From positions 38,910,878 to 38,974,877 of the forward strand of contig OY288243.1 of assembly GCA_958450325.1 (NCBI GenBank): a DNA stretch of 64,000 bases, read 5' to 3'. The DNA comes from Agrostemma githago. Its lineage: Eukaryota > Streptophyta > Magnoliopsida > Caryophyllales > Caryophyllaceae. Positions 10,501 to 20,089 of the stretch are shown here, piece after piece. Position 1 is the first letter of the stretch. Every line of letters starts with the position of its first letter. Under the pieces are notes generated by a model that ran no database searches, was not told where the DNA came from, and worked only from the letters and a program-made list of their open reading frames with translations. The position numbers were made by a program, and so were the translations under genes.

Positions 10501-10946
10501 GGGTCGAGCCTGTAGTACCAGGCTTTTGGGTGTTTCTCCAGAGAGGAAGCAAAGAGATGCTTGAACATGGTCGATTTGACCCCCTTGACAGCCATAAAGT
10601 CCTTAAAAGCCCGAATATGAAGTACCGGGTCTTCAGTCCCATCGAACATTGGTAAGCCCGTTAAGTTAAGGTTAGCGGGCAATTCATCAGTTAGGGTCGA
10701 ATAGGTACGGGCATTTTCCGTGAGAATGGTGTTTCTGGTGGTCGAGTGGACCTGTTCCTGCAACTTTTGGACCGCGCCGGCTAGCGCGGCTAAGGGCCCA
10801 TCGTCATCTATCGAGGCGTTAGGAGTTCCCTGTTCTACGGCACTAACCCGAGTGACGATAGCGATCTGGTCTTCCCTCATTTGCCTCAATTGGTCCTGGA
10901 TTTGGGCCAACGTGGTGTTCAATTCGTCGATGGCTTTTTGCGTCAT
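4599..10946 (-). CDS. Element A gag-protease-RT-RNaseH-aRNaseH-integrase polyprotein
   Basis: One uninterrupted 2115-residue ORF. Gag core is at about 95-260. A CHHC knuckle (CHYHQGNGHDTEKC, 347-360) takes the place of CCHC. The retropepsin motif is IDDGSAVNVL (near 578), with DDG instead of the usual D[ST]G. RT is at about 1095-1275 with YVDD at 1248-1251, followed by the original RNase H. A second, archaeal-type RNase H (WDLYFDGAS...) lies at about 1535-1665. The integrase HHCC zinc domain is at about 1765-1810 and DDE residues are near 1834, 1894 and 1931; the end lacks a chromodomain. A Ser-Glu dipeptide repeat sits near residue 900-920. The ATG at 10946 is the first in frame. With all key residues except the unusual protease triad conventional, the ORF may be functional. 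Gag and pol share one frame with no stop, so their ratio must be set some other way (for example splicing or proteolysis), which the sequence does not show. Confidence 0.95.
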   Translation of the reverse strand: MTQKAIDELNTTLAQIQDQLRQMREDQIAIVTRVSAVEQGTPNASIDDDGPLAALAGAVQKLQEQVHSTTRNTILTENARTYSTLTDELPANLNLTGLPMFDGTEDPVLHIRAFKDFMAVKGVKSTMFKHLFASSLEKHPKAWYYRLDPKKFKTWDDVAMEFARNYADNAEIQTTMRTLEVMAQEPKEGFTKYLQRWRTESVKLVDKPGEKVLVEAFVKNLLPAYRVHLRYAIIPDFATLTEMGTRIEDDLRQESLTKASTKGYQGASSSSSKPANTTAARSIFDEVNSLDTSTKKNTPNRVFTDIGTTYANALQRLSSKGLIQPIGPTPEVPVEKRSKSYNIQAYCHYHQGNGHDTEKCWKLKHLIQDLIENGKIPLPSDKPSNKNNPLVTHAIFTGEVVDCTHLISPFISQINEIWNDDEDDIYLAKGEAIPVTIEEIRRAKAKVLAGTHTITATPETVTEPSRTELTSEEPNADTALVRQLKRVRTDITIWQLLVSSQEHRAALTKALDEIKVDSSVTPAEMVATVLPYLKDKPKGEGPLITFSESDLPPFGTTHNLALYITVICRNKYLPMTLIDDGSAVNVLPLRTAKALGITEADYLPTAKTIQAFDGSPKSVAGAVKLTIITGPIEKELEFQVIDVTSSFNLLLGRPWIHAVKAVSSTLHRKVKLPLQDGIITLEATPITVSSCNTTGSADPRGFNFVGMIEEGYLFQPYFTVSIYTMLQNLGCLPGVTSRPYLPPGKIIETLNNGQSHLGLGYTMASGYTNQTKTVTFVTPVFETVQTGLYRPTISYPGTKLARECNFIPDDIFAPIQAESKEGPNNTEPILGLLFGEDKVIPTPKQELVSLILRNSNFDPTKLISEVGTDTGKRTWKKTIKWTDSHGRAYKLTTGEGDMHAIESESESESESESESESESKSRGSSTRIESVTPLPSLASPSGAPESVPRALPIPPLTNDQMAALFELFSKFTINNNDNRSAYDLAYFQNVFKNLTCNDIEKPDEQVPLPSHLIEQLEQRESRDPVIEETDSINIGTPLEPQILRLGLSLDPEEKQQFTDLLQEFKDVFAWSYKDMPGIDREIAEHRIPIKDGYKPVKQKLRRMRPEWSLKVKEEVDKQFKAGFIQVSEYPDWVANIVPVPKKDGKVRVCVDFRDLNKASPKDDFPLPHIDILVDNTADHALLSFMDGYAGYNQIKMAEEDMSKTTFITPWGTYCYTVMPFGLINAGATYQRTATTLLHDMMHKEVEVYVDDMIVKSKDRNGHIAALRKFFTRLRKYNMRLNPQKCSFGVTSGKLLGHIVSQRGIEVDPAKIKAITEMQPPKTEKEIRGFLGKVQYISRFISKLTMVCEPIFKKLKIGERTLWDDKCQMAFDKIKEILSSPPVLMPPQHGLPLSLYLTTTETAMGAMLAQTVDSEERAIYYISKKFLEYECKYTMLEKTCLALVWATKKLRHYMLSHEVHVLSKMDPIKYLFEKPILNGRISRWTLMLAEFDLKFVPLKAIKGRVVAEFLADSPVSEEDHTDTWAFPDEDIFHTDADTWDLYFDGASNFRGFGVGILLISPQGEHTPLSIKLDFDVTNNAAEYEACIHGLQAAVDLGVTNLRVHGDSSLVINQTLQKWKTRNANLVAYQARVRVLEKQFQKVEYVYLPREENQFADALSKLASLLNIPAHLTSMPICVERRSEPAYVNVIQDIKITDPEPWYQAVLTYLTSGEYPPGAENRAKKALRRWATQFIRTDDGQLYKKTAQGALLLCIDKTQAERVMAEVHDGENGPHMNAHMLARKIARLGYYWNNMETDCQLYVKHCHNCQIFANVQHMPSSLLYTMTSPWPFSTWGIDIIGKVNPSGTGGHCFILVAIDYFTKWVEAESYRILNAKHVAKFIQNKIICRYGIPHEFISDHGTHFQAETATLLEKYKIQRHTSSPYRPQTNGAVEAANKTIVTILKKMAENYRDWPDKIPFALWGYRTSIRTATGATPYYLTYGMEAVQPVELEVPSLRILLESQVPEVDWVQARYDSLVLLDERRSRALNNIQIYQKRIQRAFNKRVRPRNIKEGDLVLKSVRALLPVDPRGKFKPNWAGPYLVKKILSGGAVMLTDLDGNEFVNPTNLDQLKRYYP
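8191..8244 (-). repeat. Hexanucleotide repeat coding for (Ser-Glu)n in element A gag-pol
   Basis: A run of GACTCN units on the plus strand encodes about nine consecutive Ser-Glu dipeptides between protease and RT. The wobble bases vary between units. The stretch is acidic, flexible and probably a linker that expands by slippage. Confidence 0.9.
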
Positions 10947-12050
10947 GGTTCGAGTGAAGGGTGGCCTGTCTGTAAGAGCACCGCGTAATTAGCAACTTAA
11001 CCCGAATCCTAAGGAAAGTACATCCCGAGCAAGGGAACACAAAAAAAAAAGGAAGAAGACTAAAAAAGACGGTAAATGACTCGAAAAAGACACCTAGACG
11101 GGTGACTTGTAAAGAGGTGGGCCTTCCTCAGGATCCAACGCTGTGGGTTGGGCCCCGTCCGGAGGAAGGTTCACGTGAGACATTCCCAGACTTTTAGACT
11201 CGATTGTGTAAACGGGCCAATCTTTGTAGGAGTATGTCCAACGTAGGTGGGCCTTGCCTTAGTTAGGTAAGGCGGACTAGGATGGGGGGGGAAACTCGTG
11301 ATGTAAGATCGACAGAGTTTCGACGCTAGAGACTTCAACGACTTATGACGCGACCCGACACTGCTAAATACGGGAAGTCCTAAGAAGAGGAAGGTTTGAA
11401 ATATGAAATTTGAAAAGCCCGAGATGAATCGGGTGGAGAAATCCGGCCCTTTTTCGAAAAAAAGAAAAAGGAGCGGGCCGAATGTCGGGTTTTGAAAGTT
11501 TCGAAAATATTTTCGAGTTTTGAATTGGGCATAATACCGGCTAGAAAAAGGCTATTTTGAGTAAAATCATAAGTCCTAAGTTCGGTATATGACCCGGGTT
11601 TTGAAAATTGGATATTTTGAAAAGGATGCAAATTTTGAAAAGATGACGGTTTTGAAAAAGATGTGGATCAAGTAGCACGTAGTCATGGAAACAGTATAAC
11701 GACGCGATGTATGCTCTTAATCTAAGTCTCGGTCATTCTGTAAGGGTCTATACCAGTGTACACAGCCTATCAAGAATCGGGGCGGACTCCCTAACTCGAG
11801 TTGAGATTAGGACATGCCGTAAAACCCATATGAATCGGCTAGTGGACACCTTTGACATAACCAGTTTGGACTATATCAACGGTATAGTGGGACGTCGGTC
11901 ACGAGTACCGGCCCGGGAAAATGGGGTTTATGCATGAACCGTAAAACTAAAACGCGCATTGTATTAGTCAAACGATTTCTATTCGAGTCTCACCCTGAGG
12001 ACACTGAAGGTTATTAACTCATCAGAAAATCCCCAGCGGAGTCGCCAAAT
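10947..12050 (-). other. Element A 5' leader
   Basis: About 1.1 kb between the PBS and the gag start codon, with no long ORF. It presumably contains packaging and dimerisation signals of the genomic RNA. I see no recognisable domain in it. Confidence 0.7.
12030..12047 (-). other. Element A primer-binding site
   Basis: On the minus strand TGGCGACTCCGCTGGGGA starts three bases inside the 5' LTR boundary. It begins with TGG, the complement of a tRNA CCA end. I do not assign the tRNA species. Confidence 0.8.
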
Positions 12051-12718
12051 TGTGGACATGACATTTTAATGCGCGCGTTAGTTGAACGATGAATGATATG
12101 CAAACATTGTTTTCTAAGCATGTGAAAAATTGAATGGGTTGCTAAGTGGTTTAATGCATGCAAATTGATTGATGTCAAAGTCAAATTTAACATGTGAGAT
12201 TCGTTTTAGTATAATAAAACAAATGAAATAAAAAAAAGATGAATTTGCTACAAAACAAACAAACGAGTTAGTATCGATTTGTAAATAATAATATAGCAAA
12301 TAAAAATATGCGAAATCGAAAAAATAAATATTAATCGAAATCTGAAAAATATTGTTTGAAAAGAACGTTGTTTTGTATAAAAAACGAAGTTCGAAAAATA
12401 ATAAAAATACGGAAAAGGTAGGGCCGCGGCAAACAGCCAGCCGCGCGACTCGCCCGGGACGCCGGCGGGTCGGTGGCCTGTTTCGGGTCCGGTTTTCGAA
12501 AAACTTGAAGTTCGTATTAAATCGCGTATGAATATTGCATGATTCGTACTCGAATTAATATTTTCGATATTCGTTATATTCGATAATTGACTACGAAGTT
12601 AATATCGAATATTTAGAATAGTTTTTAGAAAAGATGTTAATTTTAGAAATCGATCGAAGAATAAATAATAAAACGAACGAAAACGTAAAAAAAAGAAATC
12701 CCGTATTTCAGGCCTGCG

Positions 12719-12749
12719 CGCGAGTCGCCTGGGCATGGCGCGACTCGCG
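12719..12749. repeat. 10-bp GC hairpin in element A LTR
   Basis: CGCGAGTCGC (12719-12728) and its exact reverse complement (12740-12749) are separated by 11 bases. The same hairpin is at 469-499 in the other LTR. In transcript orientation it lies downstream of the TATA box, so it should be present in the RNA. Confidence 0.7.
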
Positions 12750-13348
12750 TGCGGGTCTGTCCGTCTTTATATTTTTGTTCGAAAATTGTTATTTTGAACG
12801 AAAAGTAAAAGAAAAGAATTTTGACGAAAAAGATGTAACGATTTCTGATATCGTCGAAATCTTAATATAATTCTTTTCGATACGATATTCGATTATAGAG
12901 AAATCGATATCGTATGTTTAAGAATATTCGTTATGAAAATATTTTTTCGTTAATAACGATATTAGAAAAATAAAAAAAAAAATCGACTCTAGACCCGTAA
13001 AAACAAAACGGACGAAGAGAAGAGAGGAGAAGAAAGGAAGAAATCGGGTTTTATTGCACCCTCAACCTACATGCTCTTGTTGACTCGGATCGGGACTCGT
13101 CGGAATGTGGCTAGGCACGGGAGCGTCGAGATTTGGTTCGGCTAAGGTGAAGGTTCGGACGGGTGAAGGCTCGGGTATGGGAACCGGTTTTCCTTCGGGT
13201 TTGTGACGTAATATCGGTCTAACGATGCTAAGGAATTATGTGTGTCGGGATGCTAGATAACTATTGCTGAAAAATCGTGTGTGTATGTGTATAATTTCGG
13301 TAAATTATTGATGGTTAATTGGTGTCGATAATTGATGGATGCAAGGGG

Positions 13349-13358
13349 CTATTTATAG
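13349..13358 (-). promoter_or_regulatory. TATA box of element A 5' LTR
   Basis: The complement reads CTATAAATAG, about 750 bases inside the LTR from its 5' end in element orientation. This would divide U3 from R near position 13325. Confidence 0.6.
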
Positions 13359-14111
13359 GAAATTCCCGACCTTGGCTTGGGAGAGTTTGACTACCGCTTA
13401 GGATAGGAAACGAGAGAATTTGAGGGAAATAAGAATTCCGCTTTCTTGTGGAGGAAGAAAGGGAAACCGGGTGTTTTGCTACTGTTTTGGGCTGTTTCGG
13501 CCGAGTGTTTTACACTCGGTCGGATGCTCGAATCGGTTTTTGAATAGGACTCCTGTTTGAGCTAGAATTACCGCTTGAGTAAGAAGCTGAGGAGAACGAG
13601 AATTCCGTTTTCTTGTGTGGGAAGAAAAGAGGAAAAAACCGGCTGGTTTGGGTACTTGGCCGAGTGTTTCAACTCGGTTGAATGTTTGAGTCGGTTCTCG
13701 GATAGGATTCCTACTCGGGATCGAATTCTACCTTAAACGGAATTGTTTATTATTTTTGTGAATGGCTGATTTTTGTAGAGTTGGAATGTGAACCAACCGT
13801 GTGAGACATCACGGTGGACTCACGAGTTTCGAGAAATGTCTTTGACCGGGTTTTGACTCGGTCGCTAAAAGACGGTTTTACCCCTGGTGACGGTTTCGAC
13901 CCAAATTAGTGTTATTTAACTCGAAACGACCAACTGGGCCTGAATTTGAGGTTGGTTTTGTGAGATTTGTACTCCCTAAAATGCCTAGGCCCAATATCCA
14001 TCATTTCGAGCCCATTTCCGAGTACGTTAAAGCATGTTAGCGTCCGATCATCATCGGGTGTTTGTCGGAAACTACTATAGACACCTGGCGGTCAAAATGT
14101 GGGTGTCTACA

Positions 14112-15925
14112 CTCCTTCTCCTAGTAGTCAACACCCTGGAGGACCTTATGCAGGGAGTACTCCTTTCAACTTTTCTCCTCTTGTCTCTAACCCTCTTGCA
14201 GGAACAATCAGCACAGCAGATCAGCAACGCCAGGAATTGAAGGAATTGAGGGACCTGATCAACAAGATTCCTGGAATGCCACGCCCCCTGGAGAGAGCAG
14301 CTAGGGACAGCTACGCAGATTCACCCTTCATCGACGATCTAGCCTGTGTTGCTGTACCCAAGGGCTTCATGCCACCAGCCATGACGCTTTATGATGGCAC
14401 TGCAGACCCCCTAGATCACATCAACCAGTACAAACAGAAGATGATGGTGGTGACTGATACGGGTCCCCTGAAGGAAGCCTGCATGTGCAAAGGGTTTGGC
14501 TCCACTCTGTCGAGAGCAGCCCTCCATTGGTTCGTCGGTTTGCCTAACCGAAGCATCACCTCCTTCGCTGACCTGGTCAATGCCTTCAACCAGCAGTTCG
14601 CCAGCAGCAGAAAACCAGAGAAGCAGACCAGTGATTTGTATCGGGTAGTGCAGAAGTTCGAAGAATCTACACGTGACTTCCTCAACAGATTCAACAAGGA
14701 GAAATTCACCATCCCCAGATGTGATGTGCCCACCGCCATAGAAGCCTTCCGCCAAGGGCTCCACCAGGATTCAGACCTCTATAAAGACCTCACAAAGTAC
14801 CCATGTGCCACATTCGAGGATGTGCAGACCAAGGCGATGGCAGCCATCAGGCTAGAAGAAGATTCAGGCCCCAGAAGGGCTGCGTATGGTTATGTCACCA
14901 GAAAGGCGCCAGCAGAAAAGAGGGGTGAAAGATCAAAGCCCTATGACAGGAACGTGAGCAAAATTTCCGAGGAGAAAGACTGGAAGGACAATCCAGGATT
15001 GCCACCTAAAGTAAGTGAGTATGGGTTCTCTACCAACCTTGATGGGGTGCTCAAGGCTCTGAGGGAGTTAGGGCGCAGAGTCAGGTGGCCCAGGAGACAG
15101 AAGTACACCAATGATCGAAGAGACGCCAGCAAGAAGTGCGAATTCCATGACGATATCGGGCACCATACCGATGAGTGTGTCCAGCTCAGGAGAGAGGTTA
15201 AGTTCCAGTATGATCAGGGGAATCTGGATCACCTCATGTCCAGAAACTCTAGCAGAATAAATGCAGCAGATCAGGTATTGCCTTCTTCACCTTCAATATG
15301 TACCAGAATTGTCAATGTGATAACAGGAGGATCGGAATTATGCGGGCTGACCTACTCAGCAGCCAAGAGACATGCTTCTCAGACCAGAGGGGACAGAACA
15401 GAGCACTCCTGCAGAATCAGTTGCAAGGACCTTCCAGCTGTCACCTTTGACGAAACTGATGCAGAAGCTACTCCAGAGAGGCACCATGACGCATTAATAA
15501 TTACTCTCTCCATAGGGAATTGTACCGTAAAGAAGATTCTGGTGGACACTGGGAGTTCAGTCAACCTCATCATGCTGGAAACTCTCCAGAACATGGGGTT
15601 TAGCGAGAAGGATCTAATGAGGAAGACGGTTCCCTTGGTGGGTTTTAGTGGTGAGACCAAGCATTCTCTGGGAGAGATCACCATTCCTACCTATGCCGGA
15701 GGAGTAAACAAGCAAGTACGGTACCTAGTCAATGATGGACCCTCCACCTACAACGTGATTCTAGGAAGGCCTTGGATTCATGAGATGAAGGCAATCACCT
15801 CCACCTATCACCAGTGCCTGAAGTTCCCTACACCCTGGGGAGTGCAGAAGATCAACGGAGACCAAGGAGAGGCCAAGGATTGCTACAGGGTAACCCTTAA
15901 GAAGACGGCGAGCCCCCCAGCATAG
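14112..15925 (+). CDS. Element B gag-protease (5' end disrupted by element A)
   Basis: Open reading from the insertion junction to a TAG at 15923. In order it encodes a proline-rich stretch, the gag core (PPAMTLYDGTADPLDHINQY), a CHHC knuckle (CEFHDDIGHHTDEC) and a retropepsin with a normal LVDTGSSVN motif, ending ...SPPA. In the intact relative C the missing N-terminal part is about 280 codons. No nonsense codon is present in what remains. The protein would make the particle and cut the polyprotein. Element A now separates it from its own promoter, so it is not expected to be expressed properly. Confidence 0.9.
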
Positions 15926-15931
15926 CAATTA
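15923..15931 (+). promoter_or_regulatory. Leaky stop UAG-CAA-UUA between gag-PR and pol (element B)
   Basis: A lone in-frame TAG followed by CAATTA matches the tobamovirus-type readthrough consensus UAG-CAR-YYA. Pol continues in the same frame without another start or stop. The same arrangement is at 28191 (C) and 63086 (E). Confidence 0.75.
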
Positions 15932-18900
15932 CAGAGCCTTCATCTGCCTCTGCAGGAGTACGTAAAGCCACCTCAGGCGGAGTTGGATGAAGTCAACTTG
16001 GACAAGCAACATCCAGAGCAAAAAGTGTTAATCGGATCGAAATGCACAGGTAATATCCGCCAAAACCTCATTGAATTATTAAAAACTAACATGGATTGTT
16101 TTGCTTGGTCGCATGATGATATGGTAGGTATAGATCCGAGCGTTATCACTTACAAGCTAAGCGTGGACCCAAGCTACAAACCAGTCCAACAGAAGAGAAG
16201 GAAGTTTGCTCCAGTGAGAAATCAAGTCATAAATCAGGAGGTGGACAGTCTGCTGGCTGCTGGAAAAATCAGGGAGGTGAAGTACCCAGAGTGGTTATCT
16301 AACGTGGTGGTGGTCCCAAAGAAGAATGGCAAGTGGAGGGTGTGCGTCGATTTCACCGACTTAAACAAAGCATGCCCGAAAGATCCATTCCCCCTACCAC
16401 ATATAGATGCCATGGTAGATGCTACAGCAGGCCACGAGATGCTAACCTTTCTTGATGCATGGAGTGGGTACAACCAGATCAAGATGCATCCAGCAGACCA
16501 GGAGAAGACAGCCTTCAGGTCTGAGAGAGGTATATATTGTTACAATGTAATGCCTTTTGGTCTGAAGAATGCAGGTTCCACCTACCAGAGACTAGTCAAC
16601 AAGATGTTCAGGAGACAGATTGGGGACACTATGGAGGTATATATTGACGACATGGTCGTCAAGTCAAAGCAAGCTTCACAACATACAACACACTTGGAGG
16701 ATACCTTCAACACCTTGAGGGAATACAAGATGAAGTTAAATCCTTCAAAGTGCACATTTGGAGTGTCATGTGGGAAGTTTTTGGGGTACATGGTGACCCA
16801 GAGGGGAATTGAAGCTAGCACAGAGCAGATCAAGGCCATCCTCCAGCTGGAATCCCCACAGAAGCCTAGAGACGTGCAAAGGCTGACTGGAAGAATTGCT
16901 GCTCTGAGCAGATTTATCTCCAGGTCTTCAGATAGATGTCGGCTGTTCTATGATATCCTGAAGAAGGCCCAAAGGTTTGATTGGACAGCAGAGCACGAGA
17001 AGGCGTTCAGCGACCTGAAGCACTACCTCAGCACTCCACCTCTGCTGTCAAAACCAGAACCTGGAGAACCACTCTTCCTGTATTTATCAGTAACCGAGGT
17101 AGCAGTCAGCGTGGTATTAGTACGTGAGCACGAAGAAGCACAATGCCCAGTATATTATGTTAGTAAGTCTCTACTTCCTGCAGAGACCAGGTACACATCC
17201 CTTGAGAAACTCGTACTTGCACTTGTTATAGCATCTTACAAACTTCGACCTTATTTTGAATCGCATGCTATTTTCGTAATAACAAATTATCCACTAAAAA
17301 CTATTATGAGAAAACCTGAGTTATCAGGTAGAATGGCCAAGTGGTCTATAAACTTGAGCGGCTTCGACATGAAATTTGTCCCCAGAACAGCGATAAAATC
17401 CCAGGCATTAGCAGACTTCGTATCCGACTTCAGCCCAGCACTGCAGACACAGGCAGAGAAAGACATCCTCCTCCTTGAGGAGGACAAAGGCGAACAGGTG
17501 TGGAAGCTAAATGTAGATGGCGCCTCCAACATGCGAGGATCTGGAGCAGGATTAGTTCTGAAGTCTCCTCAGGGGGATCTCATAGTCCAAGCAGTACGGT
17601 ACGAGTTCCGGACAACAAACAATGAGGCAGAATATGAAGCTCTAATCTTGGGTCTCTAGCTGGCTCTAGACCTCAAAATCAAGCGCCTAGAGGCTTACAG
17701 CGATTCCCAGCTAATAGTCAATCACATGAATGGTTCGTATGCAGCTAAGGACTCCAAGATGGTGTCTTACCTTGAAGTGGCAAAGGAGCTCTCCCTCATG
17801 TTCGTAGCCTTCTCAATCAACCAAGTCCCTAGGGACCAGAACGTGGAAGCAGACGCCCTAGCCACCCTGGGGGCAACCTTCAAACCAGGCGTAGTTTCCA
17901 CCATACCCATTGTCCATGTACTGGAGCCAGCAGTTTGGACAGGCACACAGGAACACCAGATGCTGAGGCAGGAGGACAATTCACCAGACCAGGGATTGCA
18001 GTGGCTGCAGGAGGCAGGAGTCTACAGCACCTCAGCAGAACAAGAAAGAATCCTAGACTGGAGAAAACCCTACCAAGAATGGCTGCAAAACGATATCCTG
18101 CCAGCAGACAAGAAGGAAACCCGGAGTTTTAGAATGAAAGCGTCCAGGTACACCCTCATTGATGGTGTCATGTTCAAAAGATCAGCCGCTGGACCATACT
18201 TGAGGTGCCTAAGTCAGCAGGAGGTAGAGGTGGTTATGCATGACCTCCACAGTGGTGAGTGTGGAAATCATGCAGGGGGCAAGAGTCTATCCAACAAAGC
18301 ACTCCGCCAAGGTTACTATTGGCCGACAATACGCAAGTACGCGAGGGAATATGTTAAGAAATGTGACGCCTGCCAGAGACATGCACCGGTCAATCACCAG
18401 CCAGCAGAGTCGTTGCACCCAGTAATTTCTCCTTGGCCCTTCATGAAATGGGGGATGAATATTGTTGGCAAGCTACCGAGAGCCCCAGGAAACAAGGTTT
18501 TTATGTTGGCCATGACTGACTACTTCTCCAAGTGGATAGAAGCAGAAGCATTCCCTCAGGTGACTGAGAAGCAGGTTATATCCTTCATAAAACGTAACAT
18601 TATCTGCAGGTTTGGCATTCCTTCAGAGATCATCTACGACAACGGATCCCAGTTTATTGGCAACAAGATGGAGGCCTACTGCGCCAGGTGGAACATCACA
18701 CTAAGCAAGTCTACCCCCAGAAACCCTCAGTCTAATGGTCAGACGGAGTCTAGCAACAAAATTGTGATAGACAACCTGAAGAGAAGGCTGGAGGAGGCAG
18801 GGGGCAGATGGGCAGAAGAATTCCCCTTGGTGCTGTGGTCTGACAGAACTACACCCAAGGTGGCTACAGGACAAACACCTTTCAGTTTGGTCTTTGGTGC

Positions 18901-19294
18901 TGAGGCGGTCATCCCTTCAGAGGTGAGAGTGCCTACTCATAGATACGGATGCATAACCGAAGACAGGAACCAGGCAGAGATGGCAAGCAGCTTGGATACT
19001 ATAGATGAGCTCAGAACCGATGCTCAAATAAGGATGGCCTCCTACAGACAAACAGTCGCCAGAAGTTACAACAAGAATGTCAGAGTCAGAATCCTGCAGG
19101 AAGGAGACCTAGTCCTCAGAAAAGTCTTCCAGAACACTAGGAACCAACGAGCAGGAAAGTTCGCTTACAATTGGGAAGGACCCTATCAAATAGAGAAAGT
19201 AGTTGGGAACGGAGCCTACCGACTTATGACAATGGAGGGGAAGATCATCCAAAAGCCATGGAACATCGTACACCTAAAGAAATACTTCTTCTGA
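15926..19294 (+). pseudogene. Element B pol (RT-RNaseH-aRNaseH-integrase), inactivated
   Basis: In frame with gag-PR past the TAG. RT has YIDD at 16640-16651 and FPLPHIDAM upstream. It is followed by an RNase H, the aRNase H (WKLNVDGAS) and an integrase with an HHCC domain. Two lesions are visible. A nonsense TAG at 17657-17659, where C has CAG, falls inside the aRNase H. An AAT at 18458-18460 replaces the first catalytic Asp of the integrase (GMNIVGK against GMDIVGK in C and D). The remaining integrase Asp and Glu are present. It ends ...LKKYFF, as in the relatives. Confidence 0.9.
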
Positions 19295-19733
19295 GTGGGC
19301 CACAGCCGCCAGCAATCTGGGCCACTGCCGCCAGAAACATGGGCTACAGCCACCAGAAACGTGGCATCTATTCTGCCAGGTGCACCTCCACCAGAACCCA
19401 GGTTTAATCTTTTCAAACCTCGCAAACACGTATTTAAATTTTCCTATCATTCTTCTGTTTTCTTTTCTTTCTTTTAGCAAAATTCAAATTTTTTTCCCGC
19501 ATATTTAAATCAGATAAAATTTTGATTTCCTTTTTACGTGTGTCGTCAAAATTCAATTTTCTTTGGCATTAAGGTTTGATTTTCTTATTGCGTACATTTT
19601 CGAAATTTAATTTTCTCTCTCCATATATTTTCGAAATTCGATTTTTTGCTTCCACATATGTCTTCAAATATTGTGTTCCCTATCTTTGCCAAATTTTTGT
19701 CAGTTTTCTCAAACTGAGTGCTGGTGACTAATC

Positions 19734-19877
19734 TGGTGGAGTGTACAATTTCTACAGAGGGCGTGCGTCTGTGACTAAGTGCCTACAACCGGGACATTAC
19801 AGTCTCCTGCGCCACTTAGCACCCACGCAAAGCGTGGCACCTCCGACTGAGTGGGCGAACTAAACCCCAGGCCACCA
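19734..19877. other. Conserved block with nested inverted repeats (element B copy)
   Basis: Outer arms TGGTGG (19734) and CCACCA (19872), inner arms CTAAGTG (19775) and CACTTAG (19813), and a tight hairpin CCACGC-AAA-GCGTGG (19823-19837). The block is conserved in C and D although the surrounding 3' DNA is not. It could act in either RNA strand. Confidence 0.65.
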
Positions 19878-20089
19878 CTATATCAAAGGTCGACCATACA
19901 AACATAAGGCATGCATACAACAGAAGGTAGTTAGACAAAACTACAACAAACGATTACAATCAAACGCAAACAACCACGATCAAAAGCAAACGATTACGAT
20001 CTTCTGTTAAGGCAGGAAGTGCCACAAAATACTAACACACTTCGCTCCCCTGAGCAAAGGCGAAGTCATTACAGAATTTTTTGCAAACA

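Larger units (their letters stand above)
1..14111 (-). mobile_element. Element A: Tat-lineage Ty3/gypsy LTR retrotransposon (minus strand, left edge cut)
   Basis: Two near-identical LTRs (1-1860, cut by the window, and 12051-14111) bracket an internal region with one long gag-pol ORF on the minus strand. In element orientation the order is 5' LTR (12051-14111), PBS, leader, gag-PR-RT-RH-aRH-IN, an antisense gene, PPT and 3' LTR. The LTR termini are TGTAGACA... and ...TGTCCACA read on the minus strand. The second RNase H places it in the Tat lineage. The two LTRs differ by roughly a dozen substitutions and a few small indels over 1.86 kb, so the insertion is fairly young. It is nested in the gag gene of element B: sequence right of 14111 continues B's reading frame. 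Only the right copy of the target duplication (CTCCT, 14112-14116) is visible. Confidence 0.95.
12051..14111 (-). repeat. Element A 5' LTR (complete, 2061 bp)
   Basis: Plus-strand limits TGTGGACA...TGTCTACA, next to the PBS on one side and element B gag sequence on the other. It matches 1-1860. AT-rich DNA with many TCG/CGA motifs alternates with two GC-rich patches (12423-12480 and 12711-12760). Confidence 0.95.

Noticed and set aside
4599..10946. Ogre assignment for element A
   Set aside because: Ogre elements have an extra ORF before gag and an intron between protease and RT. A has neither, so only the Tat lineage is claimed.
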